NCBI GenBank assembly: GCA_934232845.1
Contig: CAKQGD010000003.1
Span: forward strand, 1-64,000
DNA length: 64,000 nt
DNA from: an uncultured Oscillospiraceae bacterium
Lineage (GTDB): Bacteria > Bacillota > Clostridia > Oscillospirales > Ruminococcaceae
Direction: 5' to 3'
Shown here: positions 24,865 to 32,913 of the stretch, piece after piece
Layout of the letters: each line of letters begins with the position of its first letter
Position numbering within the stretch: the first letter of the stretch is position 1
The notes under the pieces: generated by a model
What the model was told of the DNA's origin: nothing
The model's input: only the letters and a program-made list of their open reading frames with translations
Database searches by the model: none
Translations under genes and position numbers: made by a program

Positions 24865-25218
24865 TCAGCCCTGCGCGTCGAGACCAAAGCTCACTTCCAG
24901 CGCGTGGTCGATTCTTCCCATGGATTCTTCATCGAGCCTGCCCATTCTCTCTTTTAACCGGCGCTTGTCAAGCGTGCGGATTTGTTCAAGCAGTACGATG
25001 GATTCTTTGGTCAAACCACAGTGAGTAGGCTCCAGCTCAATGTGCGTCGGCAGCTTATTCTTGTCGCGCTGGCTTGTGATAGCCGCCGCTATCACAGTCG
25101 GGCTGTAGCGGTTTCCGATGTCGTTCTGTACGATCAGCACCGGGCGCACTCCGCCCTGTTCGGAACCTACAACGGGACTCAGATCGGCATAATAGATTTC
25201 TCCGCGTTTGACGGTCAT
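24865..25218 (-). CDS. mazF: MazF/PemK-type endoribonuclease toxin
   Basis: A 117-residue protein, typical of the NdoA (EndoA) branch: [47 protein letters not shown] carries the conserved Arg-Gly-Glu start, the GSEQGG loop and RPVLIVQND, with the catalytic Arg and Thr/Ser (AAAITSQ) present. Such enzymes cut single-stranded mRNA at short sequences. In Bacillus it is preceded by an antitoxin gene (ndoAI) after alr. Here neither an antitoxin nor alr is adjacent: the upstream neighbour is a lipoprotein gene ending 109 bases away. The active residues look intact. Confidence 0.93.
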   Translation of the reverse strand: MTVKRGEIYYADLSPVVGSEQGGVRPVLIVQNDIGNRYSPTVIAAAITSQRDKNKLPTHIELEPTHCGLTKESIVLLEQIRTLDKRRLKERMGRLDEESMGRIDHALEVSFGLDAQG

Positions 25219-25326
25219 ATTTTTCTCTCACACTCCGTCCGATGAAAATTGTACCCTTATTATGAAGCAGCAAAACGCGCTTTAATCACACGGGCGCTTT
25301 CTTTCATCGTATGAAAAGAACCTGCG

Positions 25327-25815
25327 TTATGTCCCCGGCTGTGTCAAAGTAAATTCAGAAAAATCAAATCTGCCGCCTTCTAAAAACAGCGTTCGCCACG
25401 CGCCGTTCTCCTCTACCACAATAGAGCAGCTCCCCTCTTCGTAAAAAAAAGAGCCGTCTTCTTTTGGCTGTGACGCTTTTGCAAGCCGAAGCCGCGTCAG
25501 TGCGGACAAGAACTCTACGCCGACGGCGCCGGGCAGTGCGTCGTCAATTGGAAGACGAAGCGACAGCTCCCCCATTTCCACCTCCTGCACCCCATCTGAG
25601 TAAGAGAGCCGGACCGGCTCGGTCAGCGCCCCGCCCAGCATGGACAGAGACAAGGCCCCGTTCGGGCCGTAACAGACCGCCGCGGTATACTCCTCACCCT
25701 GCCAAATCACCTCGGCCTGTGCAGTAAAAGGCTGAGGCTCAAAAGTACGGCTCTGCGGCTTCGCTGCGCAGCCGCACAGTGCGGCCAGAAGAAAAGCCGC
25801 CCATTTTTTGCTCAT
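25327..25815 (-). CDS. Putative lipoprotein, unknown function
   Basis: A 162-residue protein with a short signal peptide (KKWAAFLLAALCGC), where Cys at residue 16 is in a lipobox-like context (ALCGC). The mature part is rich in beta-strand patterns (IWQGEEYTAAVCYGPNGALSLSM, GEEVEMGELSLRLP-like). No family was recognised. The ATG at 25815 is preferred because GGAGG lies within the upstream in-frame ATG-GAG-GGA sequence, 6 bases before it. It is followed by mazF, possibly on the same transcript. Confidence 0.7.
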   Translation of the reverse strand: MSKKWAAFLLAALCGCAAKPQSRTFEPQPFTAQAEVIWQGEEYTAAVCYGPNGALSLSMLGGALTEPVRLSYSDGVQEVEMGELSLRLPIDDALPGAVGVEFLSALTRLRLAKASQPKEDGSFFYEEGSCSIVVEENGAWRTLFLEGGRFDFSEFTLTQPGT

Positions 25816-25852
25816 ATTTCCCTCCAAAACAGAAGATTTCTTTTTTACACGG

Positions 25853-25881
25853 TTGAATTCCCTAAAAACATATGCTAAACT
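25853..25881 (+). promoter_or_regulatory. Promoter of the pheST T-box transcript
   Basis: TTGAAT (25853-25858), 17-base spacer, TAAACT (25876-25881), just before the start of T-box stem I. Confidence 0.6.
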
Positions 25882-25889
25882 AATATGGT

Positions 25890-26185
25890 TGATACAAAAA
25901 GAACGCTTTGACGGAGAAAGTACGCAGCGCGCAAAGTGCCCTTCAGAGAGACTGAATCACAGGCTGAAAATTCGGTCGGGTGCTGCAATGCGGAAGTTCG
26001 CTCCCGAGCGGCGGCGCTGAACATATTCAAGTAGGCGCCGACGGTTCTGCCCCCGTTACCGGCCAAAACGAGCGCCCGCCGGCGTATTTCGCGGCGGGAA
26101 GTCGGGTGGTACCGCGAAACGGAATAATTTTCCCTTTCGTCCCTTCAAAAACAGACAGAAGGAGACGAAGGGGCTTTTTCTTTTG
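25890..26185 (+). promoter_or_regulatory. T-box leader of pheST, Phe specifier, transcriptional type
   Basis: Specifier TTC (Phe) at 25997-25999 within GGAAGTTCGCTCCC; T-box core GGGTGGTACCGCG ending at 26116 with CGTCCC partner near 26139. The intrinsic terminator pairs CCCTTTCGTCCCTTC (26132-26146) with GAAGGAGACGAAGGG and ends in TTTTTCTTTT. This is the classical design: uncharged tRNA-Phe stabilises the antiterminator and pheST is transcribed. Confidence 0.93.
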
Positions 26186-26223
26186 TCTTGCTTTTTGCCC
26201 CAATACAGCAGAGAGGTGATCTT

Positions 26224-27243
26224 ATGAACAACGAAATTCAGCGCATCGCAGACAATGCCCGCGACGCCGTCCTCGGTGCGGCGGATCCCGCCGCGCTCGA
26301 TGCCGTGCGCGTACGCTATCTTGGAAAAAAGGGAGAACTGACTGCCATTCTCAAAAGCATGGGAGGTCTGACTCCCGACGAAAGAAAAGCCGTCGGACAG
26401 GCCGCGAATGAGACGCGCGCCATGCTTGAGGAAGCAATCTCTCAAAAGCTCTCACAGCTCAAGGAGGCCGAGTTGGACGCCCAGCTCACATCCGAGGTGC
26501 TCGACGTCACAATGCCCGGCACACGCCGTCCCGTCGGCAAGCGCCATCCCAACGAGCTGGTGCTTGACGAGATCAAAGAGATCTTTCTTGGTATGGGCTT
26601 TGACGTCGTATCCGGTCCTGAAGTCGAATATGACTACTATAACTTTGAGGCGCTGAACATTCCGAAGGATCATCCCGCCCGCGATACGCAGGATACGTTC
26701 TATATCTCCGATAACGTGCTGCTGCGCACGCAGACCTCCCCGGTGCAGATCCGTACCATGGAGCAGCGCAAGCCCCCTATCCGCATTATCGCTCCCGGCA
26801 GAGTGTACCGTTCCGATGCGGTGGACGCGACACATTCCCCGCTGTTCCATCAGATCGAGGGCATGGTCATCGACAAGGGCGTCACGATGAGCGACCTGAA
26901 GGGCACGCTCGACACCTTTGCCAAGCGGCTCTACGGCGAAGACACGGTGACACGCTTCAGACCGCATCACTTCCCCTTTACCGAGCCGAGTGCGGAAATG
27001 GACATCATGTGCTTTTCCTGCCGCGGCGAGGGCTGCCGCCTGTGCAAAAACGAAGGCTGGATCGAAATTCTCGGCTGCGGCATGATTCATCCGAAGGTCC
27101 TTCAGAACGGCGGCATCGACCCTGAGGAGTACAGCGGCTTTGCCTTCGGCATGGGACTTGAGCGCATCACGATGCGCCGCTACAAAATTGACGACCTGCG
27201 TCTTCTGTTCGAGAACGATCTGCGTTTCCTCGGTCAGTTTTAA
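26224..27243 (+). CDS. pheS: Phenylalanyl-tRNA synthetase alpha subunit
   Basis: A 339-residue class II synthetase subunit. Coiled-coil N-terminal arm (about 1-85), then catalytic core with [17 protein letters not shown], the motif 2 region ([29 protein letters not shown], split over residues 180-210), [15 protein letters not shown] (Phe-binding pocket), and motif 3 [26 protein letters not shown] cluster (about 260-271) adds four cysteines in a zinc-knuckle-like pattern seen in many PheS. ATG 26224 follows GAGGTGAT. Directly followed by pheT. Confidence 0.97.
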   Translation: MNNEIQRIADNARDAVLGAADPAALDAVRVRYLGKKGELTAILKSMGGLTPDERKAVGQAANETRAMLEEAISQKLSQLKEAELDAQLTSEVLDVTMPGTRRPVGKRHPNELVLDEIKEIFLGMGFDVVSGPEVEYDYYNFEALNIPKDHPARDTQDTFYISDNVLLRTQTSPVQIRTMEQRKPPIRIIAPGRVYRSDAVDATHSPLFHQIEGMVIDKGVTMSDLKGTLDTFAKRLYGEDTVTRFRPHHFPFTEPSAEMDIMCFSCRGEGCRLCKNEGWIEILGCGMIHPKVLQNGGIDPEEYSGFAFGMGLERITMRRYKIDDLRLLFENDLRFLGQF

Positions 27244-27261
27244 GGGAGGGAGAAGAAGAAT

Positions 27262-29649
27262 ATGGATCTTGCAATGAGATGGCTCGGCGACTATGTCAGC
27301 GTGCCTGAAATGACCGACCGCGATTTTGCCGAGGCAATGACCATGTCCGGATCAAAGGTCGAATGCTGGACACATGAGGACGCCGAAATCAAAAACGTCC
27401 TCGTGGGTAAAATACTTTCCATCACGGCACATCCGCACGCGGATTCGCTCGTGATCTGTTCCGTCGAGGTCGGCGGAGAGCGCCCGCTGCAGATTTTGAC
27501 CGGCGCGAAAAATCTTTCCGTCGGTGATCTTGTCCCTGCTGCGGTCGACGGCGCCGTGCTGCCCGGCGGCAAGGAAATTCACTGCACCGAAATGCGCGGC
27601 GAGCTTTCCGAGGGAATGCTCTGCTCTCTCGGTGAGCTGGGCCTGACGGCGCATGATTTCCCCTATGCAATTGAAAACGGCATTTTCGTCCTGCAGGAGG
27701 ACGGCGCCGCTCCCGGCACGCCGATTCAAAAGGTAATCGGCCTTGACGACACCATGGTGGAATTTGAGATCACCTCAAACCGCCCCGACTGCATGTCCGT
27801 CACCGGCCTTGCGCGCGAAGCGGCTGCGACCTTCCATGTGCCGCTGCATTTGGATGCGCCCACCGTAAAAAAGACCGTCGGCGATATCCGCGAAATGCTG
27901 CAGGTCGAGGTCAAGAATACGACTCTCTGCCCGCGCTATGTGGCGCGCGCCGTGACCAACGTCAAGGTCGGACCTTCGCCGCGCTGGATGCGCGAGCGCC
28001 TGCGCGCCTCGGGCGTGCGTCCCATCAACAACATCGTCGATATTACAAACTACGTCATGCTGGAATACGGCCAGCCGATGCACGCCTTTGACATCAACTG
28101 TGTCGAGGGGCATAAGATCGTCGTGCGCAATGCGGCCGAGGGAGAAACCATCGAAACGCTCGACGGCGTTCAGCGCGTGCTTTCCCCCGAAATGCTCGTC
28201 ATTGCGGATGCCAAAAAGCCTTCTGCCGTCGCAGGCGTCATGGGCGGAGAAAACTCCGGTATTCACGAGGACACCATTACCGTTATCTTTGAGTCGGCAA
28301 ACTTCCTCGGCAGCTCGGTGCGTCTGACTGCGAAGAAGCTCGGTATGCGCACAGAGGCTTCCGGCCGTTTTGAAAAGGGGTTGGATCCCCAGATCTGTCC
28401 GATGGCGGCTGATCGCGCCTGCCAGCTCGTGGAGCTTTTGGGCGCGGGCGAAGTCGTAGGCGGCGTCATTGACGAAGATCATTCCGACCACACCCCCATC
28501 ACCGTAAAGCTCGAGCCCGACTGGATCAACGAATTCCTTGGAATCGAAGTCTCCCGCGAGGAGATGGTCCGCACGCTGGAAGCCATCGGGTTTGTCATGC
28601 AGGGAGACGACATCGTGGTGCCGTCCTTCCGCACCGATATCCATCACAAAGCCGATATTGCAGAGGAAATCGCACGTTTCTACGGCTACGATAAAATTCC
28701 CTCGGCGGTCCTGTCTGGCGTAGCCTGCGGCTCTGTCACCGAAGAACAATCTCTCGAACGCCGCGCCGTCAATACGCTGCTGGCACAGGGAATGAACGAA
28801 ATCTGCACCTATACCTTTGTTTCGCCGAAGGTCTTTGACAAGATTCGTCTGCCCGCCGACAGCCCCCTGCGCCGCACGGTCAATATTCTCAACCCCCTCG
28901 GCGAGGACACCAGCGTCATGCGTACAACGGTCTATCCGTCCATGATGGAGGTGCTTGCCCGCAACTACAACAACCGCAACGTTTCCGCCGCGCTGTTTGA
29001 AATCGCGAAGGAATTTGTTCCCCATGCGTCTGCAGACGAGCTGCCGGATGAAAATCCCATCATTTCTTTGGGGCTTTACGGGGAAGGCTACGACTATTAC
29101 ACGATGAAAGGCATCGTTGAAACGCTGTTTGAAACATTCGGCATATGCGATTACGACGTCGACGCCGTGCAGAACGAGCCGACGTTTCATCCCGGGCGCT
29201 GCGCGCGCATTTCGAAGAACGGCCGCCTTCTTGCCACAATCGGTGAAGCGCATCCGCTGGTCTGCCGCAATTACGAGCTTGGCACACGCGCCTATCTGGG
29301 ACGCATCGATATGAACGCGCTCTTTGAACTGAGCGACGTGAGCAGCCGCGTTTACCATGCGATGCCGCGTTTCCCCGCTTCCACCCGCGACATGGCCCTG
29401 CTGTGCGACGACGCTCTGCCGGTTCTGACCATCGAAAAAGCCGTGCGCGCTTCGGTCGGAGAAATTCTCGAAAGCATTGAGCTCTTCGACCATTACAAGG
29501 GCTCGCAGATTCCCCAAGGAAAAAAGAGTCTCGCGTTCGCCCTTTCCATGCGCGCGGACGACCGTACGCTCACCGACGCCGAGGTCAACGCCGCGATGGA
29601 GCGCGCACTCGCCGCAGTCACCGCTCTGGGCGCACAGCTGAGAAGCTGA
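27262..29649 (+). CDS. pheT: Phenylalanyl-tRNA synthetase beta subunit
   Basis: A 795-residue subunit with all family domains: tRNA-binding OB fold (about 40-150, VGKILSITAHPHADSLVIC), B3/B4 editing region (EITSNRPDCMSVTGLAREAA; PRYVARAVTNVKVGPSP; RPINNIVDITNYVMLE), B5 (about 400-475), core class II-like domain, and C-terminal anticodon-binding FDX-ACB domain (YHAMPRFPASTRDMALL). It lies 18 bases after pheS with GGGAGG upstream. Forms the alpha2-beta2 enzyme and carries tyrosine editing. Confidence 0.97.
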   Translation: MDLAMRWLGDYVSVPEMTDRDFAEAMTMSGSKVECWTHEDAEIKNVLVGKILSITAHPHADSLVICSVEVGGERPLQILTGAKNLSVGDLVPAAVDGAVLPGGKEIHCTEMRGELSEGMLCSLGELGLTAHDFPYAIENGIFVLQEDGAAPGTPIQKVIGLDDTMVEFEITSNRPDCMSVTGLAREAAATFHVPLHLDAPTVKKTVGDIREMLQVEVKNTTLCPRYVARAVTNVKVGPSPRWMRERLRASGVRPINNIVDITNYVMLEYGQPMHAFDINCVEGHKIVVRNAAEGETIETLDGVQRVLSPEMLVIADAKKPSAVAGVMGGENSGIHEDTITVIFESANFLGSSVRLTAKKLGMRTEASGRFEKGLDPQICPMAADRACQLVELLGAGEVVGGVIDEDHSDHTPITVKLEPDWINEFLGIEVSREEMVRTLEAIGFVMQGDDIVVPSFRTDIHHKADIAEEIARFYGYDKIPSAVLSGVACGSVTEEQSLERRAVNTLLAQGMNEICTYTFVSPKVFDKIRLPADSPLRRTVNILNPLGEDTSVMRTTVYPSMMEVLARNYNNRNVSAALFEIAKEFVPHASADELPDENPIISLGLYGEGYDYYTMKGIVETLFETFGICDYDVDAVQNEPTFHPGRCARISKNGRLLATIGEAHPLVCRNYELGTRAYLGRIDMNALFELSDVSSRVYHAMPRFPASTRDMALLCDDALPVLTIEKAVRASVGEILESIELFDHYKGSQIPQGKKSLAFALSMRADDRTLTDAEVNAAMERALAAVTALGAQLRS

Positions 29650-29706
29650 TTTTTTGCTTGTATTTCTGGCCAAAATCATGTATGATGGAGTATGAGGTGA
29701 TGAAAG

Positions 29707-29952
29707 ATGTTGGATCCGACCCGTTCTTTTTCCATTCGAGAGGATAAAGAAGCCCATGTCAAGGCAATCCTGACCGAGGTATACGACGCGCTTAAGCAAA
29801 AGGGCTATAACCCTATCAATCAGATCGTCGGGTATATTTTGTCCGAGGATCCGACCTATATCACAACATACAACAATGCACGCAGTCTGATTCGCCGCAT
29901 TGACCGCGACGAGCTGCTGCAGATCCTCGTCCGGTCATATCTGGACGACTGA
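29707..29952 (+). CDS. ireB: IreB family regulatory phosphoprotein (DUF965)
   Basis: An 81-residue protein: [47 protein letters not shown] covers the near-invariant core of the IreB family. In Enterococcus IreB is phosphorylated near its N-terminus by the PASTA kinase IreK and modulates cephalosporin resistance; here Thr5 or Ser7 are the candidate sites. The gene is 57 bases after pheT, preceded by GAGGTGATGAAAG. Usually this family sits by alaS or ruvX-type genes, so the location after pheT is a variation. Confidence 0.9.
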   Translation: MLDPTRSFSIREDKEAHVKAILTEVYDALKQKGYNPINQIVGYILSEDPTYITTYNNARSLIRRIDRDELLQILVRSYLDD

Positions 29953-29985
29953 TTCTACTTTCCAAAAGCGAAGGAGCTGATTCCC

Positions 29986-30285
29986 ATGGCCGCTGCCAAT
30001 ACGGCAAAAGACATCTCCCGTTACAAGGGAAAACCTCTCGTCCGCTCGGGCAATGTTTTATACTATGGTGATCCCGCCGCGCCTTATATTGCGATGCTGC
30101 AGATCATCAACACCACTCAGCTGGAGGATATGACGCTCGCCGACAAGGTATCTGTACAGATCCTTTCCACCGACGAATCCGTGCATATCAGCCGCCGCGT
30201 CATTAAGCGCACCGAGAAAAACGGTCTTTACAGCGCACTGGCCATTGCCGCCATCTGGCTCGAGAGAACGCTGAACAACCGCTGA
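29986..30285 (+). CDS. Conserved small protein of unknown function
   Basis: A 99-residue, cytosolic protein: SRYKGKPLVRSGNVLYYGDP, YIAMLQIINTTQLEDMTLADKVSVQILSTDE. It has a mixed alpha/beta pattern without membrane segments or metal motifs. I recognise the general type from clostridial genomes, next to ireB, but no function. AAGGAG lies 10 bases before the ATG. Followed by a terminator, so it is the last gene of the pheST-ireB unit. Confidence 0.75.
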   Translation: MAAANTAKDISRYKGKPLVRSGNVLYYGDPAAPYIAMLQIINTTQLEDMTLADKVSVQILSTDESVHISRRVIKRTEKNGLYSALAIAAIWLERTLNNR

Positions 30286-30303
30286 GAAATCCTGACGTAC
30301 AAG

Positions 30304-30350
30304 AAAAGCCGCGAATGTTCTTACGAAAGAACAGCCGCGGCTTTTGCTTT
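30304..30350 (+). terminator. Intrinsic terminator closing the pheST operon
   Basis: AAAAGCCGCG and CCGCGGCTTTT arms with inner TTCTT/AAGAA stem, then TTTTGCTTT. Confidence 0.85.
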
Positions 30351-30400
30351 GTGTGCAGGACAACCGCCCAGCTATGCCGATGGCAAAAAAGCGCTTTCGT

Positions 30401-30429
30401 TTGCAACATTAAACGCGGCAAAATAATAA
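30401..30429 (+). promoter_or_regulatory. Candidate promoter of a small gene
   Basis: TTGCAA (30401-30406), 17-base spacer, TAATAA (30424-30429). Confidence 0.4.
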
Positions 30430-30463
30430 ATGCCTAAACGTAAAAAGGTCAATCAAAAGAGAA

Positions 30464-30613
30464 ATGACTGCTTTAGCGGCTGCAGTGCGTGTGATGCGTA
30501 AGAAAAACTATTCGAAGCCTCTTGAGAGCTTTGTCGCTGTCATGCCCTTCCAGGGCGCTCAATACATGGTTTTGATTCTGATTGAAAAAGCTAAGCTTGT
30601 CCGCCGCGGTTAA
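30464..30613 (+). CDS. Possible 49-residue small protein
   Basis: An open frame MTALAAAVRVMRKKNYSKPL..., basic, with a hydrophobic stretch VAVMPFQGAQYMVLILI, ending LVRRG. It has a promoter-like pair 35 bases upstream and a short terminator-like hairpin (ACTCTAATAAGAGT plus six T) at 30631-30649. The ribosome binding site (AAAGAG) is weak. No homologue is recognised. The rest of the 30350-30750 gap shows nothing else codable. Confidence 0.3.
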   Translation: MTALAAAVRVMRKKNYSKPLESFVAVMPFQGAQYMVLILIEKAKLVRRG

Positions 30614-30750
30614 GTTCTCCACTTAGATTTACTCTAATAAGAGTTTTTTGTCAGCAGATGAGTGAATTGACGCAGACCGGGAAACGGGCTGTTTTGCAAA
30701 GTTTCCCCAAATTCTAAAAACGCTCTTTTCGTCAGAGAGCATGCCGCCGC

Positions 30751-30784
30751 TTAAAAAAATCCCCCGGCTGTGCGGCCGGGGAAT
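30751..30784 (-). terminator. Terminator of the beta-helix surface protein gene
   Basis: CCCCGGCCGCACAGCCGGGG hairpin on the minus strand followed by ATTTTTTT, 25 bases after the stop codon. Confidence 0.9.
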
Positions 30785-30808
30785 TTTGCATACAATTTTT
30801 ATTTTATC

Positions 30809-31867
30809 TTACAGAACAGCGCCGGTACTGGGATTGTTCACCACCGCGCCGGAGGACGCGCCCGCGCCTTTTTCAAAGATCGCCTCAATCGTGTGGTCGT
30901 CGTCGATATCGGCGAACATGTACTCGTTTACCGCACCGACGCTCTCACCGTCCACAAGTACATCCTGAATGCGGTAACCGCTGTCGGCCTTGATGACGAA
31001 GTTTTTGCTGTTGCCCTCGCGGGTGGTATACTCGCCATTCGGAGAGATGCTGCCTCCCTCGCCCGCCTCGGCCTCAATGGTATACTTGACGGTTTCTTCC
31101 TCTCCATCGGATGTCGAAGCAACCCCGTACGTACCGTCGTCCTTCTGCACAGGGACAAAACCTTCAGCAAGCCATTCTTCCTTCAGCTCAGCATCAAAAC
31201 TACCCCCACTGATCACAGGGATATTAAAAGCATTCCCCTGCGAATCACTTCCCTCTAAAACAAGAGGCTTGCCGTTTGTCTCAAATTTGCCTCCCTCGAC
31301 CTGCATAGAAACGCCCACATCCGTACCGGATGCCATTCCAAGCACCGCTGCACCTTCCGTACTGAAAGTACCGCTCTCAATGGTGACCTCTGCTCCCTCG
31401 TCACACCATACGGCGTAATAATGGGTGCCGCCGACATTTACATTTCTCAGTACAACGTTTGTGGCATTATAAACATTCACACCGCCTTCAAATGTCACAT
31501 TCTGTACCAATACACGGTCGGTCGTGCCCTCATCCCCGATAAACAGGGCATACGCACCACCGTTAGAGCTCATTTTACCGTTTTGAATGGTGAAATCAGT
31601 TCCTTGAAAAATCAGGCTGAAATTGTCGGCAGAAACCGTATTGCCGCCCAGATCAATCACAAGCCCGTCCACATCGACAACGCCTAAATCGGTCAGATCC
31701 ACATCCGCGGTAAAAGTAACCTTTGTGGCTGTCGAATCATTGATGGCAGCCTGAAAACCCTCTTTGGAATCCACTTTCACTTCAGCGGCAAACACCGCCG
31801 TCGCACACAGACCCAACAAAACTGTCATGGTAAGAAAAATGCAGAATGCCTTCTGAAACCTTTTCAT
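30809..31867 (-). CDS. Secreted beta-helix protein with one C-terminal repeat domain
   Basis: A 352-residue protein with a Sec signal peptide (KRFQKAFCIFLTMTVLLGLCATAVFAAE, split near residue 28). Residues about 30-240 show short repeating strands with Asn/Gly turns (VTFEGGVNVYNATNVVLRNVNVGG; VISGGSFDAELK), as in right-handed parallel beta-helix proteins. Residues about 262-335 (TIEAEAGEGGSISPNGEYTTREGNSKNFVIKADSGY.. in pieces) form a Listeria/Bacteroides-type surface repeat. The C-terminus is NPSTGAVL and stops there; this resembles an NPxTG sorting motif but the hydrophobic anchor and basic tail are absent. Monocistronic with its own terminator. Function unknown; likely released. Confidence 0.8.
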   Translation of the reverse strand: MKRFQKAFCIFLTMTVLLGLCATAVFAAEVKVDSKEGFQAAINDSTATKVTFTADVDLTDLGVVDVDGLVIDLGGNTVSADNFSLIFQGTDFTIQNGKMSSNGGAYALFIGDEGTTDRVLVQNVTFEGGVNVYNATNVVLRNVNVGGTHYYAVWCDEGAEVTIESGTFSTEGAAVLGMASGTDVGVSMQVEGGKFETNGKPLVLEGSDSQGNAFNIPVISGGSFDAELKEEWLAEGFVPVQKDDGTYGVASTSDGEEETVKYTIEAEAGEGGSISPNGEYTTREGNSKNFVIKADSGYRIQDVLVDGESVGAVNEYMFADIDDDHTIEAIFEKGAGASSGAVVNNPSTGAVL

Positions 31868-32043
31868 TGTTTCACCTCACGATTATTTTTCACAACTTTT
31901 TCTTATCAAAAATTATACCACCCCCCATATTTTTGTCAACTTTTTCAACAATTTTTTATGCTGCATGAAAGCAGATGCGGTATAGAAATCTTTGCATAAA
32001 GTTTCTGTGAAACCGTGATTGATTCTGTTTTAGAGGGCTGCGT
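31868..32043. other. Upstream region of the surface protein gene
   Basis: AT-rich; contains the ribosome binding site (GAGGTG) and probably the promoter of the surface protein gene, on the minus strand. No gene is seen. Confidence 0.4.
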
Positions 32044-32240
32044 CTACGCCCGGCTGCTCTTCACCGCACCGACGCTCTCACCATCCGCAGGCACATCCTG
32101 AATGCGGGTCACCTCTATCCGGCCTGACAGGAACCTTCTGCCGTCGCCTTCGCGGGCAGTATACTCACCTGCCGAAGGGATGCTGCCGCTCTTCCCTGTC
32201 TCGGCTCTATGAATTTCTGCTTCGCCCTCCTTGGCATAAA
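32044..32240 (-). pseudogene. Decayed copy of the surface-protein repeat domain
   Basis: Read on the minus strand, this stretch encodes GSIPSAGEYTAREGDGRR and RIQDVPADGESVGAVK, which matches GSISPNGEYTTREGNSKN and RIQDVLVDGESVGAVN of the intact protein 1 kb away. It then hits TAG at 32046-32044. The key glycines persist but hydrophobic core positions are altered (FVIKADSGY has become FLSGRIEVT), there is no signal peptide and no start for the rest of a protein. It is a fragment left by duplication or recombination of related genes. Confidence 0.7.
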
Positions 32241-32392
32241 ACTTTATCCTTTTATAATTATCATAAAATCGTAGGAGCCAAAGACAAATGAATTCAAAAT
32301 ATGACGATCTATTTTGGGCGTCGCAAAACTTTTCGCGTATAAATTGTCAACTTCGTCTTCTTACTGCGCAGCCGTTTTTTATTCCAAAGCAC

Positions 32393-32425
32393 AAAAAAGC
32401 CCTTTTCTGCGAAAAGGGCTTTTTT
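32393..32425. terminator. Bidirectional terminator after ylmC/ymxH
   Basis: AAAAAAGCCCTTTTC/GAAAAGGGCTTTTTT is an almost perfect stem flanked by A and T runs. Confidence 0.85.
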
Positions 32426-32428
32426 GCA

Positions 32429-32698
32429 TCAGCGCCGCCTTCTTCCACGCCGCCGGGCCGGAGGCTCAAAATTGACCAGAATCGCATCCTCTCCAATCAG
32501 CTGAATATCGCACCAATGGATGACGCAGTCTTTGCTGCGGCCCAAAAGTCCGAACAGCCGCCAGCGCCCATATACGATCAGCGCCGTAATGCGCGCTGTG
32601 GAAAGATCAATCTCAAAGTCGCAGACACAGCCGATTCGGCAGCCTGTTTTTAGGCTGATCACGTCCTTGCAGCGCAGCTCATTCGCACGGCAGAACAT
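32429..32698 (-). CDS. YlmC/YmxH family PRC-barrel protein
   Basis: An 89-residue protein: ELRCKDVISLKTGCRIGCVCDFEIDLSTARITALIVYG is the PRC-barrel pattern of the YlmC/YmxH family, usually found only in spore formers. The end is an unusual poly-basic tail (PPARRRGRRRR) that could bind nucleic acid or phospholipid. ATG follows GGGGG. Its function in sporulation is not established. It supports an endospore-forming host. Confidence 0.85.
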   Translation of the reverse strand: MFCRANELRCKDVISLKTGCRIGCVCDFEIDLSTARITALIVYGRWRLFGLLGRSKDCVIHWCDIQLIGEDAILVNFEPPARRRGRRRR

Positions 32699-32846
32699 GG
32701 GACTTTCCCCCTTGGCACCATTCTATGCGCTTGGAAGGAAGTCCTATCCGCAGTTTGAAAATTATTTGCGGCAGCAGGCGTTTGACCCTGCGCAGACAAG
32801 TTCAAAAATGAAGATACCGTTTTCACAAGTTCTTTCACACAAAATG

Positions 32847-32876
32847 CGGCCGCCCATCTTTTTGAGAGGGCGGCCG
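32847..32876 (-). terminator. GC-rich hairpin after the fakA-like gene
   Basis: CGGCCGCCC/GGGCGGCCG stem; the T run after it on the minus strand is short (CATTTTGTG), so termination may be partial. Confidence 0.55.
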
Positions 32877-32913
32877 ATTGAAACAGCATATGAAAGATCA
32901 GAAAAAGCCGTGC

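Noticed and set aside
27775..29799. 674-codon open frame antisense to pheT
   Set aside because: The GC-rich third positions of pheT create it; no promoter, no family resemblance, and pheT is certain.
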